From assembly GCF_041146395.1 (NCBI RefSeq), contig NC_090999.1:71615001-71679000 (forward strand): a DNA stretch of 64,000 bases, given 5' to 3'. This DNA comes from Eulemur rufifrons (taxonomy: Eukaryota; Chordata; Mammalia; Primates; Lemuridae). Both the position numbers and the translations under genes were made by a program. The first letter of the stretch is position 1, and every line of letters begins with the position of its first letter. Of the stretch, positions 33,274 to 46,424 are shown one piece after another. The notes under the pieces are model-generated. The model did no database searches. It was given only the letters and a program-made list of their open reading frames with translations, and was not told where the DNA came from.

Positions 33274-35642
33274 CAAGCATACTTTGTATTATTGCACTTT
33301 GCTTTATTGTACTTCACAGATAATGGGTTTTTTACAAATTCAAGGTTTGTGGCAACCCTGTGTTCAGCAAGGCTATCGGTGCCATTGTTCTAATCACATG
33401 TGCTCACTTCATGTCGCTGTGTCACATTTTGGTAATTCTCACAATATTTCAAACTTTTTCATTATTATTATATCTGTTATGGTGATATGTGATCAGTGAT
33501 CTTTGATGTTACTATTGTAATTGTTTTAGGGAACCACAAACTGAATCCATATAAGTCAGCAAACTTAATTGATAAATATTACATGGGTTCTGACTGCTCC
33601 ACCAACTGGCTGTTCCCCCGTCTCTCTTCTTCCTCCCAGGCCTCCCTATTCCCTGATATGTTACAATATTGGAATTAGGACAATTAATAACACTGCAATG
33701 GCTGTTCAAATGAAAGTAAGAGTTTCACATTTCTTTTTAAAACAAAAGCTAGAAATGATTAATTTTAATGAGGAAGGCATGTCAAAAGCCAAGTGAGGCC
33801 AAAAGCTACGCCTCCTGTGCTGAACAGTTAACCAAGTTGTGAATACAAAGGAAAAGTTCTTGAAGGAAATTAAGTGTTATTCCAGTGAATATAAAAATGA
33901 TAAGAAAGCAAAACAGCCTTATTGCTGATATGGAGAAAGTTTGAGTGGTCTAGATAGACGATTAAACCAACCACAACATTCCCTTAAGCCAAAGCCTAAT
34001 CCAGAGCAAAGCCCTAACTCCTGAATTCTGTGAAGGCTGGGAGGGGTGAGGAAGCTGCAGAAGAAAAGTTCAAAGCTAGCAGAGGTTGGTTCATGAGGTT
34101 TAAGGAAAGAAGCTGTCTTCATAATGTAGAAATGCAAGGTGAAGCGGCAAGTGCTGATGGAAAAGCTGCAGCAAATTATCCAGAAGATCTAGTTGTGGTA
34201 ATTGATGGAGGTGGCTACACTAAACAACATATTTTTAATGTAGATGAAACAGTGTTCTCTTGGAAGAAGATGCCCTCGAAGACTTTTATAACTAGAGAGG
34301 AGACGTTAACCCCTGGCTTAGAAGCTTCAAGGAACAAGCTGGCTCTCTTGCCAGGGGCTAATGTAGCTGGTTACTTTAAATTAAAGGCAATCCTCCTTTA
34401 CCATTCCAAAAGTTCTAGGGCTCTTAAGAGTTATGCTAAGTCTACTCTGCCTGTGCTTTATAAATGGAACAAAACTTAGATGACAGTACATCTGTTTACA
34501 GCATTGTTTACTGACTACTGTAATGCCACTTGGAGACCTACTGCTCAGACAAAAGATTCCTTTCCAAATGTTACTTCTCATTGAGAATGCACCTGGTCAC
34601 CCAAGAGCTCTGGTGGAGATGTACAAGGAGATTAATATTGTTAATGCCTGCTAACACAATATTTATTCTGCAGCCCATGGATCCAGTAGTTTCGACTTTC
34701 AAATCTTGTTATTTAAGAATTACATTTCATAAGGCTATAGTTGCCATAGATAGTGATTCTTCTGATGGACCTGAGCAAAGTAAATTAAAAACCTTTTGAA
34801 AAAGATTTATCATTCTAAATCCCATTGAGAACATTTGTGATTCATGGGATGAGATCAAACTATCAACATGAACAAGTGTTTGGAAGAAGTCGATTCCATG
34901 ACTTTGAGCAGTTCAAGACTTTGGTGGAGGAAATAACTGCAGATGTGGTAGAAATAGCAAGAGAACTAGAATTAGAAGTAGAGCTTGATGATATGACTGA
35001 ATTGCTGCAATCTCATAGTAAAACTTGAATGGTTGAAGAGTTGCTTCTTACCCATGAGAAAAGAGTGGTTTCTTGAGATGAAATCTCCTACTGAAGATGC
35101 TGTGAACATTGTTGAAATGACAACAAATATGTAGAATATTACATAAATTTACTTGATAAACCAGCAATAAGGTTTGATAAGGTAGACAACAATTCTGAAA
35201 GAAGTTCTGCTATGGTAAAGTGCTATCAAATAGTATTACATACTACAGAGAAAATTTTCGTAAAAGGAAGATCAATTGATGCAGTAAACCTAATTGTGTC
35301 TTATTTTAATCAATTGCCACAGCCATCCCAAACTTTAGCAATCACTACTCTGATCGGTCAACAGCTACCAACACTGGGGCACCACCCTCTACCAGCAAAA
35401 AAATTATGACTTGCTAAAGGCTCAGAAGATTGTTAGCATTTTTTAACAATAACGTATTCATTAAGGGATGTACATTTTTTTAGACCTAATGCCCTTGCAC
35501 ACTTAATAGACTACATGCAGTATAAACATAGCTTTTATATACTCTGGGAAACCAAAAAAATTTATGTGACTCACTTGATTGTGGTATTTGCTTTATTGCA
35601 GTGGTCTGGAACTGAACCCACAATATCTTTAAGATATGCCTA
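33274..35642 (+). mobile_element. Tigger1 DNA transposon (pogo/Tc1-mariner), nearly full length
   Basis: The element has terminal inverted repeats: 'caagcatactttgtattattgc' at the left, and at the right the reverse of 'ggcatatcttaaagatattgtgggttc'. Both match Tigger1-type ends, and TA dinucleotides flank it (33272-33273 and 35643-35644). The transposase reads on the plus strand in pieces: an N-terminal DNA-binding part near 33700-33900, the CENP-B/DDE part at 34030-34479 ('AEEKFKASRGWFMRFKE', 'FNVDET'), and later parts at 34530-34799, 34825-35028 and 35212-35409. Stops and frameshifts separate them, so it is inactive. Tigger1 was active in early primate history, which fits the level of decay. 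Confidence 0.93.
34030..34479 (+). pseudogene. Tigger1 transposase remnant, central part
   Basis: A 149-codon frame with the pogo-family features 'SRGWFMRF' (CENP-B-type DNA-binding end) and 'FNVDET' (first catalytic aspartate of the DDE domain). The frame continues with breaks in three later open segments up to 35409. The length and quality of the frame reflect moderate age rather than selection. Confidence 0.85.
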
Positions 35643-35644
35643 TA

Positions 35645-36160
35645 TTTTATGAACTCATGGATGTTAACATTTTTGATATATTTCAGGTTATTGAAGTAGC
35701 ATTATTTTAAAAATATTTTATTGTATTTATTACTGTGATGCTCAAATTGTTTCTTGAGTAGTAGGAACCCCTTCAAGTCAGCTCCTAAGTTTTCTTGACC
35801 AGAATCCTGAAGTGTTTGATAGCTTACTTCCTTTTTTGTATGACAAAATGTTTTTTAGACTTATCTTGTAATATTCTGCTCCAGACCTGGAGTCAGCCAT
35901 TTCTCCAAGTAGCCTTGGTTTCTTTTAATGAGAAATGATAATACCACAGTCTTTGTTCTTGTGGTGCTCATTGCTAATAGATTACTGAATACCTCTCTGA
36001 ATGTAACCTTCTCTTGGGGAAATTGAACAAATACAGATCCTTTCTAATAAGAGTTTACATTCCAAGGTCAATAATGGTGCCAACATAGATATTAATGGAA
36101 TAAGATACTATTGTTTTCATTTCTTTCCCATTTAGAAACTTAAGGCTCCTCAATGCCTAT
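35645..36160. other. Unassigned intergenic DNA
   Basis: I see no gene or confident repeat here. Confidence 0.4.
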
Positions 36161-36164
36161 AAGA

Positions 36165-36580
36165 AAAAGTTAAAACTCTTTCGCATTAGCTTTAGATACC
36201 CTCCTTAATATGGATCCAACATACATTTTTAGCCATATTTTTCCAAGAATTTCCCATATAAATAGTCTCTCTCATTCAGCCAAATTGGACCTATACACTG
36301 ACCTGGGATACCTCTTGTGCTTTCCTACCTCCCTGCTTATGCTTATGCTAGTTTGCCTAACTTAAATGTTTTCCTTTATCCAAATCTTACCCACTACTCA
36401 AAGTCCAGCTCAAGTACCTCTTAATTGGATCTTCTAAGTCATTACTGAGCATTAAATTATCATTTTCCCACCAGTATGTCCTTGCTCTTACCACTTCAGT
36501 GTATACTGGCCCTTCTTCCAGCACTTATATTTCTTTGCCTGAGGGCTTTTCTTGTCACCAGATTACACTTTGCCCTCCTG
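36165..36580 (+). repeat. L2 LINE fragment
   Basis: Phrases include 'tttcctttatccaaatcttacccactactcaaagtccagctcaagtacctctt', 'ttcttccagcacttatatttctttgcc' and earlier 'cattcagccaaattgg'. They follow the L2 3' region on the plus strand. Confidence 0.65.
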
Positions 36581-37596
36581 CTCAACAGAGCAGCAAAGGC
36601 AGATAATTAACATCTCTTGGGAGTGGCCCTCCCCTAATGGCTGACATGGTATGAACTGGTATATAAATACAACAGCCTTTTTCGCCTCTTACGCAGAGGC
36701 ACATGTTCCACACTGGCTGCCAGATCTTTCCAGTGGCATTAGGTTAAGCGAACCTATCTACAGTGGACACTTGATTAATAACTAGCTCTTTATTGGCTGC
36801 CTTCCTTTCCCTCCTTCCCTGCTATTCCTTCTCTTCCTCATTTCCTTACCACTGTTTCCTCCTAGATAACTAATTTCATGTGAATCCTTGTCTCAGGATT
36901 TGATTCTGAGAAAACCTAAATTAAGACAAAGATTTTTCTTCCCTCCTTTCAATTCATAACCCTTATTATGTAGTAGTTAGCCTCCTCAGCATAGCTTGGG
37001 AGAATTATTAACCATAATTAAGTAAATAAATCCCTATTACCAGTCATTCTGGAACACATATTCTGTTGTCTTAATGAGAACAGTGTTATTGAAAATCAAT
37101 GCATGAAATTCGGATTGATTGCCCTTGAGATGAATAATTTGGAGCTCAAATTTTAAACCACTTTTTTTTCCTCTGGCCATAACTCATTTTACAAAATGGC
37201 TTGTCCCTCACTAAGAGCCCTCTAAGAATACATGCACCTCTTGTACTTTAGTTGTAGCTACCCTAGAAAGTTACTTGCTACCTTGTATGGGTGCCCTTCA
37301 AATGAACGTTGTGTCTAACACATGAACTATTTCCTAAGACAGAAATATGCCAACTGTATCTTGCAAATTTAGTGAAAATACATCCAGTCATTTTTCTCTC
37401 AACCAGATAGAAACTTTATTTTATGGGCAATATATAAATAAAATTTTATGTAGATAGTTTTACATGGTAATTAGCCTTATACTGTCTGGAGATATGTCTT
37501 ATTCTTGCCATATATTTCTCTTTCTTCTTTATATTAATAAACATTTCATTTATTTTTGCCTTTTTGTCTAATAGTTGTAATTTCTTTCAACATAGA
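36581..37596. other. Unassigned intergenic DNA
   Basis: No coding potential or confident repeat seen. Confidence 0.4.
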
Positions 37597-37610
37597 GAGG
37601 CTGAATTTTT

Positions 37611-37921
37611 TTTTTTAATTTTAGAGACAGTGTCTTGCTCTGCCACCCAAGCTAAAGTGCAATGGCAGAATCATAGCTCACTGCAGCCTTGAACTCCTGG
37701 CTCAAGTGATCCTTTCACCTCACTCTCCTGAGTTGCTGGGATTACAGGCATGTGCCACCAAGCCTGGCTAATTTTTTTTTTTTTTACTTTTAATTTTTTT
37801 GTAGAGACAGGGTCTCAGTATATTGCCTAGGCTGCTCTCAAACTCCTGGGCTCATGTAATCCTCCCGCCTTGGCCTACCAAAGTGCTGAGATTACAAGCA
37901 TGAGCCACTGCACCCCTGCAT
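37611..37921 (-). mobile_element. Alu SINE, old (AluJ-like)
   Basis: Reverse orientation: T-tract, 'gagacagtgtcttgctctgccaccc', right monomer, a T-rich linker at about 37771-37800, then the left monomer ending 'gagccactgcacccctg'. It lacks the lemur middle segment, and its divergence suggests insertion before the lemur radiation. The flanking repeats are imperfect (GAGGCTGAATTTTT at 37597 and GAGCCTGATTTTTA at 37922). Confidence 0.92.
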
Positions 37922-37935
37922 GAGCCTGATTTTTA

Positions 37936-38180
37936 ACAGCTAAGTCTACAGTAATAGCTGCTTTTGTTTCATATATAAGGCATTTAATAAAAGTTGGTGG
38001 ATGATAATGATGAAATATCCTGGGAAATGTGCTTTAACTCTATACAAGTTAGAGGTGAATTCAATAAAAGTGTGGATATCTTAAACTCTACGTAAGGTCC
38101 TTGATAGAAGATATCTATCTTATATCTATGTGACTACAGATAGGGAAGTTTCTAATTTGCATACATTATATGCATATTCT
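37936..38180. other. Unassigned intergenic DNA
   Basis: Nothing recognised. Confidence 0.4.
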
Positions 38181-38184
38181 GCAT

Positions 38185-38565
38185 TCCTGAAACACACCAA
38201 GTTTGGTCTGGACTTAGGACCTTTGGACTAGCTGTTCCCTCCTTTTGAAATACTCTTCCTCTGGTTTTTCTAATTACGACTTCCTTCTTGTATCCATGTG
38301 TCAGTTCAAATGTCATATTTTTAAAGGGCTTCTCTGATCACTCAGTTTGTAGTAGCTCTCATTGATACTTTCTTATTTCTGGCATTCTTATTTTTGATTT
38401 TTCTTATTTCTGATGTTTATTTATTGTGTCTCCTTATTAGAATGTAAACTACTACTTGAGAAGGTCCTTGCTTATTTCATTTACTGCTGTTTTCCCAGGA
38501 CCTGGAATTTTTATTTGGCATAAAAGAAACATTCACTGAATATTGGTTGATGTTGAACAAGTGGT
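38185..38565 (+). repeat. Ancient LINE 3' end (L2/L1ME-like)
   Basis: 'gactagctgttccctccttttgaaatactcttcctc', 'tcagttcaaatgtcat...ggcttctctgatcactc', 'attagaatgtaaactac' and 'gcataaaagaaacattcactgaatattggttga' are in the order of the common mammalian LINE tail. Confidence 0.7.
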
Positions 38566-38959
38566 TCTTTTCATATTAAATCAGATATATTTTTGACATT
38601 GCTATCATGCCTTGGAAATTAGAACTTCTCAAATAACATTAAGCAGGAATACATCTGATTTTCTGTGTGGTTGGTTTACCTCTGTGTTTATGGAATTTAG
38701 CAGGAAAATAATATCTGATTGTTCCCCTCAAGGAGCTCCTTGTCTAATGAAGTAAAGTGGATTATAAACAATTGCATGTGTTACGATAGAGTAAAGACAA
38801 AGTGGAGAGCACATTGGGGCACCTATTATAGACTTACAGGGCAGGACCAGAAAAGGATAGTGGAGACAAAGTGCTTACCCGTGTCTTCTCTCCTTCAAGA
38901 TCTTCTGGGAAGAGGCTATGACCCAGGCTTCTTGCAACGAGGCCTTGTGACTCGTTCTA

Positions 38960-39255
38960 GCTAATTCACTGTAGACAGAAGTGGTGGTCTTCTGGGCCAA
39001 AGAGGTTGAGAGACAATATATAGCCCTCCAGATCTCTATTACTCTCTTATGGCAATCTGGAAGCACATGGTAAGAAGACAGAGGCACAGCAGACAGGACT
39101 GGCATCCACCCTTGGAGGACAGCTGCTGCGGAGAGCTGCCAGACCCGCAATGGACTTTGAATGAGAAACAAACCTTTGTGTTGTAAATCACTGAGATTGC
39201 AGGGTTAAGTTGCTACCTCACCATAGCATAGTCTATTCTGAGTCATACAGAACAC
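38960..39255 (-). repeat. MLT1/MaLR-like LTR fragment, reverse
   Basis: The end 'aacctttgtgttgtaaatcactgagattgcagggttaagttgctacctcaccatagcatagtctattctgagtcatacag' (here split by normal divergence) is the reverse of the MaLR LTR start. The upstream limit is unclear, so this is a tentative call. Confidence 0.5.
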
Positions 39256-39510
39256 AGTGAAAAGATGACCTTTGAACTGAGTTTTGAAGGGCCAGGAACA
39301 ACAATAGGACAAAATCTGTTTGCCAGAGGCTCTTCCTTTCCTCCCTGCGAGGGTATAACCGGATCCCTTAAAAGAGTAGAAGTAAGCTTAGAGATAAAAG
39401 TAGGTTAATATTCCAGATGCTAAGGAGGTAGCAGAGTCTACTAAGTGTCAGATGTGTCAGAAAAACACACCATAAAATCCTGATATTCGAGGGCCCTGGT
39501 AGGCCGAGTG

Positions 39511-39550
39511 CTGACAGTGCTCTGTCAGCAGTCCCCAGCTTGTCTGATTT
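39511..39550 (+). repeat. 40-bp dispersed motif, copy A
   Basis: Matches copy B (40826-40865) at 35 of 40 positions by eye. It contains a perfect 7-bp hairpin, CTGACAG-TGCT-CTGTCAG. The identity of the repeat is unknown to me. Confidence 0.75.
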
Positions 39551-40825
39551 AAGGCCTGTTGTGCTCACTCTGCTTTTGCAAATACATTTCCCCTTACTGA
39601 AAATGACAGCATGTAATAGCAGTTGGCAGAGATGACCAAAATAAAACACTTTACCCTTTGCAATGTGTACATTCAGAAATGCCTTTAATCTTTAATGCAC
39701 TCATTTATGATTTTTATGGGTACCAAGCCACTTTTGTTGAGTTTAATGGTAATTTCATCTGTCTTATGATTTTCGAAAACAATTTTCAGAGTTTTTCACT
39801 CTTGGGAAGTATATGGAAATGACTGTATTTTTCACACAAACATCAATTTAGTTTATGCATTTTATAAAGAATTCCCAAACAGCAGTTTATTCTTATTTAC
39901 AAATCATTTCTCCCCTTTTGCTGTATGTGTTGTGTTTTATGAAGCAACACCATGATGTAAGGAGGAGTCTGTCTGATCAGAGGCGGAATTAACATTGCTT
40001 GAAAGAGCAGCATTCTTTCTGTGTACTCAAGTTAATTGATGCAGTAATTTAATCGTTGAGTCTCTGTTCACATTTCTTGTGTAAGTCACTTAAACTTGAT
40101 TTTTTTAAATGTCTAGGTTGATGAGCATTTAAATGGATTCGTAGCATTTAAAAATGTTCTCAAAACTGATCACAGCATGACATCCCTCAGATTATGTATT
40201 CAGTTTTAGTTTAGTAATTTTGAAGCTTTCAGTTGAAAAAAAAAATCTAAATTTAATATTCTGCAACAGGTTTTTCCATCACCATGTCAAAGCCCAGAGG
40301 AATGCACTATATTTTTTGAGTTTTAGTCTTCTATTTTTTTGTTTAGGTTATTTTTGACCCCAGATACTTTTTCCTTTAAATTTGACTGAGCTGTGATCAT
40401 GGTTCTGACCTCTAGCCTTGAAAGAGGACGAGTTATGCCTCTCAGGAGCGATGCCTCAGGCACTTTGCAAGTCCGCTGGCAGGGATTATTTCCCAGGCTG
40501 TGAAGCAATGACCTTCTACCGAAAGTGAATGTCTTCAGTGCACGTAAATTCCTTCAGCCCTGATTGAGAGCCTTAGGTTTGTTACCTGCTCTATGAATCA
40601 GAGTCCATTTTTTCTCTATGGAGGACAGGTAATTTAGTGGTATATTTAAAGCCACATGTTATGTGCTCACATGTCGGTTAATTTACTGTTGGAGGTGAAT
40701 ATATTCTGTTTTTGAGCCTGATATAGGGTGAGTTCAGAAGTAAATCTGGAAATTTAGAATAAAAAACTGAGACGGCTTTACTGTGGCTAGAGGACACCTT
40801 ACCTGTTATTTCTAAACGAAGTGCC

Positions 40826-40865
40826 CTGACAGTGCTCTCTCTGCTGTTCCCAACTTGTCTGATTT
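40826..40865 (+). repeat. 40-bp dispersed motif, copy B
   Basis: The same motif as copy A, in the same orientation, 1.3 kb away. The right arm of the hairpin is degraded here. Confidence 0.75.
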
Positions 40866-43800
40866 CACTAACTCAGCGAGGATTTCAGTTGCCTCCTAAG
40901 CTATCATTACAACAATAATATAATGCTGATTGCTACGATATTTTCAGAATACATTAAAAAGAGGAATGAAATTTAGAATGATTAATAAACACTTTTTGAA
41001 TCTGTGGGATGACATTTTGTTTTTATTCTCTGAACAGAACTGTCAATCTGAATCCTGTAAATTTCTAGTCTTGAAAAATTACAAGAATATCCATCTCTTT
41101 TGTGGGGGAAATATAGCCATTCCAAAAAGCATTTATATATTTTTAAGATAAAAAACTGACTTTAAACATTATATAATGATATTTAACATTGATGTTAAAA
41201 ATGCTTTATGTATTTTAAGTTCCTGCGAAAAATCCTTGAGAATCCACTATTCTGGTTCCCCAGTTCTAATTTAAATCTAACTGAGAGAATTGTGGGAAAG
41301 CTAGAGTAATTTAAGAGAGGAGTTATGTCACTGAAAGCATGTGAAATACTTGGGAAACCAGGAGAAGGAACTATTACCCGTTACAAAATGTCACTAGGGA
41401 TATCTTATGTAATGCTCCATTTTGTCCTAGTTAAAAAGTTATCTGCAATGGGTAGAAACATTTCCAATTTAAATCACATGGAGTTTTTCTGGTAACAGGA
41501 CCATCAATGTGATACTTCTTGTGGAGGACCAGCTGCTTTGTTCAGATAAAAATCTGAACATTCATTCATTCATTCATTTATTCAAAAATAGATAAGGACT
41601 TCTTAAAATGTTGCTGGTGAATAGTATTGGAAGGTACAACTTAGTCAAATTCTGTTATCAATTTTTTTTTCTTTTCCAGAGTTTAAACTTAATGCAGACT
41701 AGTTATTCAAAATGTATTTAATTTTTTTAAATCCAATTATGTAAACTTCAGTGGATAAAGCATGATTTGTCTAAGTTATATCTCACCATTTTCTTTTGTT
41801 TGGTTTCTGGTTTTCTTAGCAAAGGAAATCTGTGATCTATTTGGATGCAGATTTATTTAAAAGTGCCTGTCGTATGGAATCTGGTAAAACAGAGAGGCAA
41901 AACAGAAACAATATTATCTTTGTTCCATCTCCAATATGATGGCATGGGCTAATCTGATACTGTCTTAGCATTCTATTAGCTAGTCCCCTTCACTCTCACC
42001 TGTGCCTTCCCCCTCTTTCCTGCTCTCCCATCTTCTATGATCAAGATTTTAATTTCGCTTACATGAAAAAACTAGAGTGATATAGCCAGGATAGTGATTA
42101 CATTTCTTTTTAAAAATTAGCCCTAGTCATGAAACGAAAATATAATTTAATCATTGAGTTTTAATGATCTCAAATAGGATAATAGTACATTATAACTTGA
42201 TTTGTAAGCCTACCTTTGGAAGGATATATAAATTATCTTTGTGGAATTATATAGCAACAAAATATAATGAAAGATGTAAGTCAATGTGATTTATGGTTTA
42301 TAATCTTTTTCCCCTATAAGCAGCCTCTGCCTCCTTTTCGGCATTCCCAGTCATCATTTAAGGTCTTCTCACCAGGATTACTACCATGGCTATAGATACT
42401 TTTTCTATCACCCAGAAGGTTAGGAGCGTCTAGTTATCTTATTCATCTTTACACCCCTAGAGGAAACCACAAATGCCCAGCACATGCTATACCCTCAGTA
42501 TAAATTCAATAGATTCAGGAGTGAATCAGAAATGAAGGAAAGAAAGAAGGAAGAGAGGGAAGGAGGGAGCGTTAAGAGATGTGTTCAAGATAAGACAGCT
42601 AGTCATTGGTAGAAGGAGGATTTTAATCCATGTCTCCATGGTTCTCTGATGGTCAATGGTAAATATTCAAGGAAGGTAATTTTACATTATTTTTTGGTGA
42701 GAAGTTCTGTTTATTATATATCAACATCAAATGTAAATACTGTTGTATAAATATTCTCTGTTTTTCTCCAGTTTCTAAATACTCATCTGGTAACCTTTTC
42801 CTATTGAAAGCTTCATTGTTGTCCTTCAGAAAAAAATATTTTCTTCTGTTTTATGTGATGCCAGAGGACTAGCACAAGTACATAAAATATTGAAGTGCTT
42901 AAAGTTCCTTTTGAAATGAGTGTAGGTTAGAGTGAATCATAGGAAGCAGGTTATGGATAAGGATAATGTATTTTGATGATATTCAAATTTATTCAGCAAA
43001 GACCAAATAAGTCAGAGCAGATTTGCTGGTTCATCAGTTGTGCTGCTTCTGCATTCTTATTAGTAAACTGTAACACATTTTACAAAGACTCAATCTTTTC
43101 CCACAGGGCACAGCTCTAGGTTAAGCCTAAAAAGCAACTTTCATTATAGATCGTTTATTGAAAGTGGAGTGAAGCAATTATAGTATCTCTCTGAAGAGGT
43201 ATATTGGCCAAATACTCTGCTTTGGAATAGTGCATTATACCGGATTAGTTATTTAATACTTTGGCTATTATTGAAACTTGGAAATGTGTATAGATGCCCC
43301 CTTGGGCTTATTGATACCGTTAGAAAAGCAACAGATATATTCTGGAAAAAAAAATATATGATTCTCACTAAGCCTCTTAAAAGTTAAAATGCAGACATTT
43401 CCCAATTGTTGTTTTAGTTTTTTACAGTTTACAGTACCAGGGAAAGTTGTTTTGAGAATTTACAGAAACTGATATTTACCCATTTGATTCACTGTAGTAA
43501 TCATTATTCGGTGACATATTGATTATAATCAAATTTCCATTCTGTTGATAGCTTGTTTTTGAGCAAATTTCCATGTAAAACTATAGAGGCTCTTCTTTTA
43601 TATTTAATGTCTGAATTTTCTCCTTTGACAAATTGGAATAAAACGCACATAAGATCTATTTTTCCATAATGGGCCAATCATAAAATCCAGGCTCATTTTA
43701 GGCAAATTCGTTCTTCTGAGAAGTCAAATGATCTCCTTGGAAATGAAATGGTTGACTCTTTTCTTCTAAAAGTAATGGATTTTTGTCACCTTTCACTGAT

Positions 43801-44689
43801 ATTGGGGCTAGGAGGTTTTCTTTTTAATTTCTTTAAATTTAAAAGCTCCAAGTTATTTGAATATGTCAAATTTAAGTTATTTAAATTAAACTAAGTCTTA
43901 TGATTCTTTCTTGAAGGTTTCAAATATGATTCAAATTTGGAAAAATATTTTTTGCCAGCTAGTGAATGATTGCTCAAATCATGATTGAAATTTCTCCATT
44001 TGAATGGCATATCTTCTTTATAAAAATAATAGTTTGCAAGGAATTGTCAATGACATTCAAATCTCAATCTAAGATGTGTTTCTTTCATTAAGTATTTTCA
44101 CAGTGTTGTTATATGTAATATTTATATGGGTCATTCCATGAGACTTTTTAAAGTATTGTCATCTTTAAATATTTATTCTTAAAAAGATATAATACAATAA
44201 AAACATGCTATATAGACATTCCAAATGCATTCTTGTGGCATACTGTGCTGTATCAATTATCTGCTGTATATGTGATAGCTGTTATTTATAGGATTATAAT
44301 TAGTATACATTTATTTGTTCTTGATTTTAGCATTTCCAACTGTGCATTTTCATTGACAAGGACAAAATCTGGTTCACAGATTAAAATTTCTCAGCTTCAA
44401 TAGTAACATAAAAATGGACTCTTCAAAGTTAAAACAACAATGAAATAAATAAACTGTAGCAATGGAGGTAATGAATTTAGATGAACAATATTTATATTAG
44501 TTGGTCTAATCACATGATTTCTACCAATATGAAACTTTAATAATTCAAGTAAATGGGATAATTTTAAAAACATACTTGATAGATACTAATGAAATAATGA
44601 ATTCTTATTTTTTTAGCACAACTGCATTTTATTTATTTCCCAAATTCTTTTTGCTTCAACCATACAAGTATGATAATATTTAGTTAATG

Positions 44690-44885
44690 TGGAATTTCAA
44701 TACTGTTTGCCTGGGTTCAAAACCGGTTCTGCTTCTTATGAGCTATGACTTTGGGTCACTTAACCAGTTTTTTTTTTCTGAATAGTGGAATAATTAATAG
44801 TAACTTCCTCAAAGAATTATTATAAGGTTTAAATGAGTAAATACATATAAAAAGCTTAGAATAATATTGGCATATGTAATTTAAG
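44690..44885 (+). repeat. MIR-type SINE
   Basis: 'tgcctgggttcaaaaccggttctgcttcttatgagctatgactttgggtcacttaacc' is a clear MIR core, followed by 'aagaattattataaggtttaaatgag'. Ends are approximate. Confidence 0.85.
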
Positions 44886-45324
44886 CAACATTGGGGTTAT
44901 TTCCTAATCTCTTTATTGTTATGGACATTAAAGTGTTTTTGTTCTTAAAATGGAAAATGTTTTACCCAATGACCACCTAGAATAAAAAAATGAATTGCAT
45001 AAGTAAATTCTCTCATTAATACTGTTTATTTTGGTTCTAATGGTGCAGTTAGTGGAGTAGTCTCCAAAATGACTTGGTTCTTCGGTTTAAACTACATACT
45101 AACGTTTATGGAAACTATGCAACTATCAGTTTTGCTGCTTCTGTTGTGAGCCTATGGCTGCTTCTTTTTTTTTTTAGGTTAGGAGTTAACAGCAGTACAT
45201 TATAGCATTGGATCTAGACCTTCAGTACATATACTCTGGTCAACTTAAGGGACCTAGGGTTGGTACCTATCTAAGTAATTATAATTTTAATATTTTTAAG
45301 AGATTACAACATACATTGTTTTAT

Positions 45325-45460
45325 TTGTTTCCTACTCTACACAGTAGGTGTAGATTATTGTCCTCATTTTTCTGATGAAGGCTCACTGGCTTAACGAAGT
45401 AAAATGACTTATCTGAGGTCAAACAGCTAATCATAGTAACAGAATGTATGGAATTGGCCT
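45325..45460 (-). repeat. MIR-like/ancient repeat fragment
   Basis: 'ctcatttttctgatgaaggctcactggc...gacttatctgaggtcaaacagctaatc' resembles the reversed MIR core. Diverged. Confidence 0.5.
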
Positions 45461-45464
45461 CTGT

Positions 45465-46075
45465 CTAATTTGATATTTATTTGACAACTATTTCAAGTTA
45501 CCAAAACTCTCTATTAAAAATGATATATTATTTTAAGAAAAAGGTATGTACAGAAAAGTAAATATCTGGATTGTATAAGAACTTAAAGCCTCTGATATTA
45601 TGAAATGACTGAGAAAGTAGGACTAGTATTAACAATTGCTTTTGGTTTGTACTATTTGAAAAACTCAGAATCCTTGGTATCAGGTTGTTTTCATAATATG
45701 CAAAGATAACAGAATTTGTGAAAAACTTTTTTTCAAGTGATATGTTGGTTTGAAAAGTTTTATAATCACAGTTTTTAGTAAAATACAGATGCTAAAATTA
45801 GAATGTTTTCAAAACACATTTTAAGAATAAATATGTTTTTTTGATAAATATGTTGGCAATCTTAGAAACATGGAGGAAGTAGTAAATCTATTATTTGGTA
45901 AATACTATGTGTAAAGATGCTTAAAATTATTAACAGCATGATAGGTGGAAGACGAAAAGGGCTCATGTAAAATATAAGTTTACTAGCAATAAGTAAATGG
46001 GCTTAATAATAAAATATTTACTTTCTGACACATTAGCATTTTTACATTGACAATCTATTTGGAACATTAACCAGT
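45465..46075. other. Unassigned AT-rich DNA
   Basis: Nothing recognised. Confidence 0.4.
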
Positions 46076-46079
46076 CAGT

Positions 46080-46420
46080 TCTTTCCCGGTTATACTGTGG
46101 TGCCAATCACCCCCTAAAGTTCAGTGACAACAGTATAGGTTGATTTCTTGTTCATGTTACATGTTTACTGTAGGTTGACATGTAACATATCCTTATATTC
46201 TTGTTATGCAACCTTACATCGTTGTTCTTTCTTGTGTGGCCAAAGAGAAAGGAAAACCACGATAGCACTGCAACATGGCATTAAAGTTCCTGCTTGGCAA
46301 TGCCAACACACAAGTCACTTGGCTTATTTTGGAGGGGTCAAAGCAAGTCGTAAGAAGGAATGAATATTTTGAACTAATAATACAATCTATTACAAGCACC
46401 ACTGTAATTCCTAGATATAG
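46080..46420 (+). repeat. MLT1-like MaLR LTR
   Basis: 'gttatactgtggtgccaatcaccccctaaagttcagtgac', 'tgatttcttgttcatgttacatg', 'tactgtaggttgac' and 'acacaagtcacttggcttattttggaggggtc' keep the order of an MLT1 LTR. The 71-codon open frame across it (46148-46363) is not a gene. Confidence 0.6.
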
Positions 46421-46424
46421 ACTC

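Larger units (their letters stand above)
39260..44685. other. Gene-desert DNA, mostly unassigned
   Basis: There is no convincing exon or gene. It contains two related 40-bp motifs (39511-39550 and 40826-40865), a CATT repeat (41563-41580) and a GGAA-rich patch (42536-42570). Long stretches look unique, so some may be conserved non-coding DNA, which cannot be judged from one sequence. Confidence 0.4.

Noticed and set aside
46148..46363. 71-codon cysteine-containing open frame
   Set aside because: It lies inside an MLT1-like LTR with matching sequence order.
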